Assembly (NCBI GenBank): GCA_947487325.1
Contig: CANKWG010000061.1
Location: 1-10,864 of the forward strand
Reading direction: 5' to 3'
Origin: Oxalobacteraceae bacterium
GTDB taxonomy: Bacteria; Pseudomonadota; Gammaproteobacteria; Burkholderiales; Burkholderiaceae_D
Length of the DNA: 10,864 nucleotides
The notes under the pieces were generated by a model. The model did not search any database, was not told the DNA's origin, and saw only the letters and a program-made list of their open reading frames with translations. Positions 7,526-10,864 of this stretch are shown here, in pieces. Each line of letters opens with the position of its first letter. Position 1 is the first letter of the stretch. The position numbers and the translations under genes were made by a program.

Positions 7526-8278
7526 ATGACTCAAAGCGCTTCCAGCACCCTGAGCGTCCGCAACCTGCAAAAGAGTTATGGTGCGCGTCTTGTGGTGAAA
7601 GACGTATCCATTGAGGTCGTCAGCGGTGAGGTAATCGGCCTGCTTGGCCCCAATGGTGCTGGCAAGACCACGTCGTTTTACATGATTGTCGGACTGGTGC
7701 CATCGGAGGCAGGCGAAATCCTGCTGGATGGCGAGCGCATCTCCGGCCTGCCGATACATCGCCGCGCCGAGCGTGGTTTGTCTTACCTGCCGCAGGAAGC
7801 GTCCGTTTTTCGAAAGCTGTCCGTTGAAGACAATATTCGCGCTGTCCTCGAGTTACAAAAGTCTGACGGCAAACCGCTCTCGCGCGAAGAAATCGACAAG
7901 AGACTCAATACCTTGTTGGAGGAATTGCAGATCGACGGTCTGCGCCAGAACCCGGCGTTATCACTATCAGGCGGCGAACGTCGCCGCGTCGAAATCGCAC
8001 GCGCACTGGCAACCAACCCGCGCTTCATCCTGCTCGATGAACCCTTTGCCGGCGTGGATCCGATTGCGGTGATCGAAATTCAGCGCATCGTCCGCTTTCT
8101 CAAAGCGCGCGGTATCGGCGTGCTGATCACGGACCATAATGTGCGCGAGACCTTGGACATTTGCGATCGTGCCTACATCATCAATCAGGGCTCGGTGCTG
8201 GCCTCGGGCAGTCCGGACGAGATCATCGCCAACGAGTCAGTTCGCCGAGTGTATCTCGGTGAAAATTTCCGCAGGTAA
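7526..8278 (+). CDS. lptB: LPS export ABC transporter ATP-binding protein LptB
   Basis: LptB is the cytoplasmic ATPase that forms LptB2FG and powers LPS extraction from the inner membrane. All ABC motifs are present in 250 residues: Walker A GPNGAGKT (41-48), Q-loop Gln90 in YLPQEASVF, signature LSGGERRR (147-154), Walker B FILLDEP (167-173), the LptB-type DEPFAGVDPIAV run and H-loop His204 (ITDHNVRETLDICDRAY). The DNVRETL-like switch region and the short C-terminal extension ending RRVYLGENFRR are characteristic of LptB rather than of amino-acid transporters such as LivG. It starts 4 nt after lptA with no strong Shine-Dalgarno, so translation is probably coupled, and it ends 12 nt before rpoN. 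The partners LptF and LptG are not in this window, as usual. Confidence 0.99.
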   Translation: MTQSASSTLSVRNLQKSYGARLVVKDVSIEVVSGEVIGLLGPNGAGKTTSFYMIVGLVPSEAGEILLDGERISGLPIHRRAERGLSYLPQEASVFRKLSVEDNIRAVLELQKSDGKPLSREEIDKRLNTLLEELQIDGLRQNPALSLSGGERRRVEIARALATNPRFILLDEPFAGVDPIAVIEIQRIVRFLKARGIGVLITDHNVRETLDICDRAYIINQGSVLASGSPDEIIANESVRRVYLGENFRR

Positions 8279-8290
8279 GGGCGAGCCTGA

Positions 8291-9763
8291 ATGAAGCAGA
8301 CCCTACAGCTCCGCGTTTCACAGCATCTGGCTTTAACGCCACAGCTGCAACAATCCATACGATTGCTGCAGCTGTCCACGCTGGAACTGCATCAGGAGCT
8401 GGAGCAAATGCTGACCGATAATCCTTTGCTCGAACGACTTGATGATCCGCTCGACCATTCGATCCGCCTGCTCGGCGATGGAGCAATCAGTCAAGCACCA
8501 ACGGCATCGTCAACTGAGTCGGAAGCCAGTGGCGAGGCCAGCGCCGCATCAGAAGGCACTTTCGATGCACCCGCGCAGGGTGAAGAAGGCGGCGGCAGCG
8601 ATGCTGAATGGAGCTTTGATGATGTGGCACGTTCCAGCAAAGCGCCCGAAGACGACGATTCGCGTCCGCAACTAGAAGCACATGAATCCACGCTGCGCGA
8701 ACATCTACTAGAACAACTCTCGGTCACCGTTGACAATCGCCGCGACCGAGCGCTGGTGGAATTATTGATTGAAGCGCTAGATGACAATGGCTATCTGGAA
8801 GAGCCACTGGAAGATATTCACGGTCGCCTTCCTGAAGAGCTCGACATCGACATAGATGAAATGCAGATTGCGCTCAAGCTGCTGCAGAGTTTCGATCCCG
8901 CTGGTGTTGGTGCGCGCAATGCCTCGGAATGTCTGTCCCTACAAATCCGTCGTATGGAAAAAATCCCCTTCGTAACGCGCCGCATGGCGCTCACGTTGGT
9001 GGAAAATTATCTTGAACTATTCGCCCAGCGTGAGTTCAACAAACTGAAGAAGGCTTTAGATTGCGATGATGAGGACTTGCGCGAAGCGCAAGCGGTAATT
9101 AAGGCGTGCAATCCTCATCCGGGCGCGCCGTACGCCGGTGATGCATCGGATTACGTGGTACCGGATGTGATTGTCAAACGAGCAAAGAACGGATGGCAAG
9201 TGACGCTGAACCGGGATGTCATGCCTAAGCTGCGAGTCAATGCCATGTACGCCAACATCCTCAAGCAAAACAAAGGCGAGGGATCACTCACTTCGCAACT
9301 TCAGGAAGCGAAATGGCTGATCAAAAATATGCGTCAGCGATTCGACACGATCTTACGGGTAGCTCAGGCGATAGTAGAGCGACAACGCAATTTCTTCTCT
9401 CACGGCGAAGTTGCGATGAAGCCACTTGTACTGCGTGAAATAGCTGATACACTGGGTTTGCATGAGAGTACGATCTCTCGTGTCACCACGCAAAAATACA
9501 TGCTGACGCCTCATGGCATGTTTGAATTGAAATACTTCTTTGGCAGCCATGTCGCCACAGAAGCCGGCGGCGAAGCATCTTCAACCGCGATACGTGCTTT
9601 GATCAAACAACTGATAGGAGCTGAGGATACTAAAAACCCTTTTTCTGATAGCAAAATTACGGATATGCTGGCTGAACAGGGAATGGTCGTCGCGAGACGC
9701 ACGGTAGCAAAGTATCGTGAAGCCCTGAAAATTCCTCCAGTCAATCTGCGCAAGTCCCTGTAG
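8291..9763 (+). CDS. rpoN: RNA polymerase sigma-54 factor
   Basis: Sigma-54 directs RNA polymerase to -24/-12 promoters and needs AAA+ activators to melt DNA. All regions are present in 490 residues (E. coli has 477). Region I is the Gln/Leu-rich activator-contact segment (1-50, with TPQLQQSIRLLQLS at 16-29). Region II is an acidic, Ser/Ala/Gly/Glu-rich linker (about 51-125), low complexity and slightly long. The core-binding domain covers about 130-330. The DNA-binding part has a helix-turn-helix near 380-400 (LREIADTLGLHESTISRV) and an intact RpoN box ARRTVAKYRE at 468-477. The ATG follows lptB by 12 nt with AAGG at 8277-8280 overlapping the lptB stop, so rpoN is very likely transcribed with the lpt genes. 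A near-perfect inverted repeat lies over codons 17-29. The lptB-rpoN-hpf order is classic for proteobacteria. Confidence 0.99.
   Translation: MKQTLQLRVSQHLALTPQLQQSIRLLQLSTLELHQELEQMLTDNPLLERLDDPLDHSIRLLGDGAISQAPTASSTESEASGEASAASEGTFDAPAQGEEGGGSDAEWSFDDVARSSKAPEDDDSRPQLEAHESTLREHLLEQLSVTVDNRRDRALVELLIEALDDNGYLEEPLEDIHGRLPEELDIDIDEMQIALKLLQSFDPAGVGARNASECLSLQIRRMEKIPFVTRRMALTLVENYLELFAQREFNKLKKALDCDDEDLREAQAVIKACNPHPGAPYAGDASDYVVPDVIVKRAKNGWQVTLNRDVMPKLRVNAMYANILKQNKGEGSLTSQLQEAKWLIKNMRQRFDTILRVAQAIVERQRNFFSHGEVAMKPLVLREIADTLGLHESTISRVTTQKYMLTPHGMFELKYFFGSHVATEAGGEASSTAIRALIKQLIGAEDTKNPFSDSKITDMLAEQGMVVARRTVAKYREALKIPPVNLRKSL
8341..8375. repeat. 15-bp inverted repeat inside rpoN (codons 17-29)
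   Basis: The arms ACAGCTGCAACAATC (8341-8355) and GATTGCTGCAGCTGT (8361-8375) pair at 14 of 15 positions around the 5-nt loop CATAC. In RNA this would be a strong hairpin about 50 nt after the rpoN start codon. The peptide QLQQ-SIR-LLQL causes it: Gln codons CAA/CAG are reverse complements of Leu codons TTG/CTG, so the protein pattern itself is complementary. A regulatory role is not shown. Confidence 0.6.
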
Positions 9764-9780
9764 CTTCCCGAGTTTTTAAC

Positions 9781-9837
9781 CGTTGCTGTACGCTCTACAA
9801 ATCACCCTCCGATGATTTGTAAAAAACGTCAGCAACG
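9781..9837 (+). promoter_or_regulatory. long imperfect stem-loop in the rpoN-hpf gap (candidate hpf leader element)
   Basis: The outer arms CGTTGCTG (9781-9788) and CAGCAACG (9830-9837) are perfectly complementary and extend by ACG/CGT (9790-9792 with 9827-9829) after a single bulged T. An asymmetric internal loop follows, then inner arms TACAAATCA (9796-9804) and TGATTTGTA (9813-9821) pair perfectly around the loop CCCTCCGA. The structure ends 7 nt before the hpf Shine-Dalgarno. It is not a classical terminator: bases after the inner stem are A, not T, and none follow the outer stem. It could be an RNA processing or stability element separating rpoN from hpf, or a translational control element. 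Confidence 0.6.
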
Positions 9838-9844
9838 CCATACC

Positions 9845-9850
9845 AAGGAG
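9845..9850 (+). promoter_or_regulatory. Shine-Dalgarno of hpf
   Basis: AAGGAG lies 8 nt before ATG 9859, the strongest ribosome binding site in the window. Its GGAG could pair with CTCC (9807-9810) in the loop of the upstream hairpin, a 4-bp contact only. Confidence 0.8.
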
Positions 9851-9858
9851 CGCTGTGT

Positions 9859-10209
9859 ATGAATCTGAAAATCAGTGGGCATCATCTGGAAGTCACCCCC
9901 GCCTTGCGAGCTTATGTTGAAAGCAAGCTCGAACGTATCAAGCGACATTTTGATAACGTCATCGATGTTACCGTCACACTCTCCGTCGACTCCCTGACCG
10001 AAAAAGAAAAACGCCAGCGCGCAGAAATCAATCTGCATGTGCGCGGCAAGGATTTTCACGTCGAGAGCGAAGCACCGGACATGTATGCAGCCATCGATCT
10101 GCTGATGGATAAGCTAGATCGACAGGTATTGAAACACAAAGACAAGATTCAGGATCATCAGCACGATGGCATCAAACGCCACACGGGTCCTGACGCAGAA
10201 GCAGCCTGA
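9859..10209 (+). CDS. hpf: ribosome hibernation promoting factor, short form (HPF/YfiA family)
   Basis: HPF binds the decoding channel of the 30S subunit and helps convert idle 70S ribosomes into inactive 100S dimers in stationary phase or starvation. In older annotation it is the sigma-54 modulation protein. The 116-residue product has the beta-alpha-beta-beta-beta-alpha fold pattern: MNLKISGHHLEVTPALRAYVESKLERIKRHF (1-31), the LSVDSLTEKEKRQRAEINLHVRGKDFHVES strand block (41-70) and the DMYAAIDLLMDKLDRQVLKHKDK helix (74-96). The ~20-residue His/Asp-rich tail is too short to be the C-terminal dimerisation domain of long HPF, so it is the short type, which in E. coli works with Rmf. It follows rpoN after 95 nt, has its own strong Shine-Dalgarno and is followed 21 nt later by an intrinsic terminator, marking the end of the unit. 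Confidence 0.96.
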   Translation: MNLKISGHHLEVTPALRAYVESKLERIKRHFDNVIDVTVTLSVDSLTEKEKRQRAEINLHVRGKDFHVESEAPDMYAAIDLLMDKLDRQVLKHKDKIQDHQHDGIKRHTGPDAEAA

Positions 10210-10230
10210 TTCTCACCAAAATCCTGCAAC

Positions 10231-10255
10231 GGGGCGCAATCGCGCCCCTTTTTTT
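10231..10255 (+). terminator. intrinsic (Rho-independent) terminator after hpf
   Basis: GGGGCGC (10231-10237) pairs perfectly with GCGCCCC (10242-10248) around the loop AATC, followed at once by seven T residues (10249-10255). This is a textbook terminator, placed 21 nt after the hpf stop. It closes the kdsD-hpf transcription unit and isolates the next gene. Confidence 0.95.
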
Positions 10256-10400
10256 CGCCTCAGTTTCTGCACATCGCCATCGCCACGCTGAAGCGGACTA
10301 TCCCTGCGCAAAAGACTGACTTTCCCGCTTCCAAAGCGCAGACGGACTCATTCCCGATAAACTCACGTCTTTCGACTCACTAACTGCCTGAGTACATCTT

Positions 10401-10864
10401 ATGAGCGACCTCGTATTGACCGAAGTTAGCGGCCACACTGGCATCATCACGCTGAACCGTCCCAGCGCCCTGAATTCACTCACACTCGATATGGTCCGCA
10501 CCATGACCAGCGCGCTACTGGACTGGCGAGATCAATCAGACATTCATTGCGTGATGGTTCGCAGCAGTAGCGAAAAAGCTTACTGTGCGGGCGGCGATAT
10601 CCGTTTTTTTTATCAGAAAGGCAAAGCGACAGCGATTGAGGGTGCGGCGCTGATTGAGGATTTTTTTACCGAAGAATATGCGCTCAACCATCTGATCCAC
10701 CATTACCCCAAACCCTATATCGCGCTGATGGATGGTGTCGTGATGGGTGGGGGCATGGGTATTGCGCAGGCAGGACCGGCGGCTCGAATCCGTATCGTGA
10801 CAGAGCGCACAAAAATGGCCATGCCCGAGGTGGGTATCGGACTCTTCCCTGATGTGGGCGGCGG
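10401..10864 (+). CDS. 3-hydroxyisobutyryl-CoA hydrolase-like enoyl-CoA hydratase/isomerase family protein (3' partial)
   Basis: Only the first 154 codons are inside the window; the frame runs off the right edge. The crotonase fold is clear: GIITLNRPSALNSLT (14-28), the oxyanion-hole segment YCAGGDIRFFY (61-71), and DGVVMGGGMGI (111-121). The EEYALNHLIHHYPKP stretch (91-105) and MPEVGIGLFPDVGG (141-154, with Glu143 and Asp151) are characteristic of the 3-hydroxyisobutyryl-CoA hydrolase branch (ECH_2), which removes CoA in valine catabolism. Other crotonases usually lack that FPDVGG run. Some bacterial members of this branch are only annotated as enoyl-CoA hydratase, so the exact substrate is inferred. 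The ATG at 10401 is the only possible start after the in-frame TGA at 10389-10391. No clear Shine-Dalgarno or promoter could be found in the 145 nt between the terminator and the gene. Confidence 0.87.
   Translation, partial: MSDLVLTEVSGHTGIITLNRPSALNSLTLDMVRTMTSALLDWRDQSDIHCVMVRSSSEKAYCAGGDIRFFYQKGKATAIEGAALIEDFFTEEYALNHLIHHYPKPYIALMDGVVMGGGMGIAQAGPAARIRIVTERTKMAMPEVGIGLFPDVGG

Noticed and set aside
9773..9801. Possible sigma-70 promoter for hpf (TTTTTA, 17 bases, TACAAA).
   Set aside because: Only three and four of six bases match consensus, and the -10 lies within a hairpin arm; too weak to list.
10604..10667. Runs of eight and seven T within the hydrolase gene, as possible slippage (phase-variation) sites.
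   Set aside because: They encode Phe-rich segments in frame in a housekeeping-type enzyme. Runs of this length are common and nothing suggests a switch.

Overview
The window holds a conserved chromosomal block from a Gram-negative bacterium, most likely a betaproteobacterium of the order Burkholderiales. I judge this from the protein sequences and from the gene order, with a KefB-type antiporter divergent from kdsD-kdsC-lptC-lptA-lptB-rpoN-hpf. The base composition is moderately GC-rich. The genus cannot be fixed from the sequence alone.

Layout: (1) 1-2575, + strand, the last ~857 codons of uvrA (excision-repair ATPase); its first ~100 codons lie off the left edge. (2) 2576-2643, a 68-bp convergent gap with at most a weak terminator for the gene on the other strand. 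(3) 2644-4626, - strand, a CPA2/KefB-type antiporter with a cytoplasmic RCK module. (4) 4627-4753, a 127-bp divergent promoter region containing a strong sigma-54-like -24/-12 element facing kdsD. (5) 4754-8278, + strand, kdsD, kdsC, lptC, lptA, lptB, which make Kdo and export lipopolysaccharide. (6) 8291-10209, rpoN (sigma-54) and hpf (ribosome hibernation), separated by a gap with a long imperfect hairpin. (7) 10231-10255, a textbook intrinsic terminator. (8) 10401 to the right edge, the start of a 3-hydroxyisobutyryl-CoA hydrolase-like gene, cut by the window end.

How it works together: KdsD and KdsC supply Kdo, the inner-core sugar of LPS. LptB is the cytoplasmic ATPase of the Lpt exporter, LptC its inner-membrane bitopic subunit and LptA the periplasmic bridge. 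From kdsD to rpoN the genes overlap or lie 4-43 nt apart, so they probably form one transcription unit that also carries rpoN. Hpf follows after 95 nt and the unit ends at the terminator. No stretch longer than 300 bases lacks a gene.

No mobile element, CRISPR array, tRNA, rRNA or unknown multi-gene system was seen. The interesting material is regulatory: the sigma-54-like element in front of an operon that encodes sigma-54 itself, the hairpin before hpf, a near-perfect inverted repeat inside the start of rpoN, and the absence of ptsN directly after hpf.
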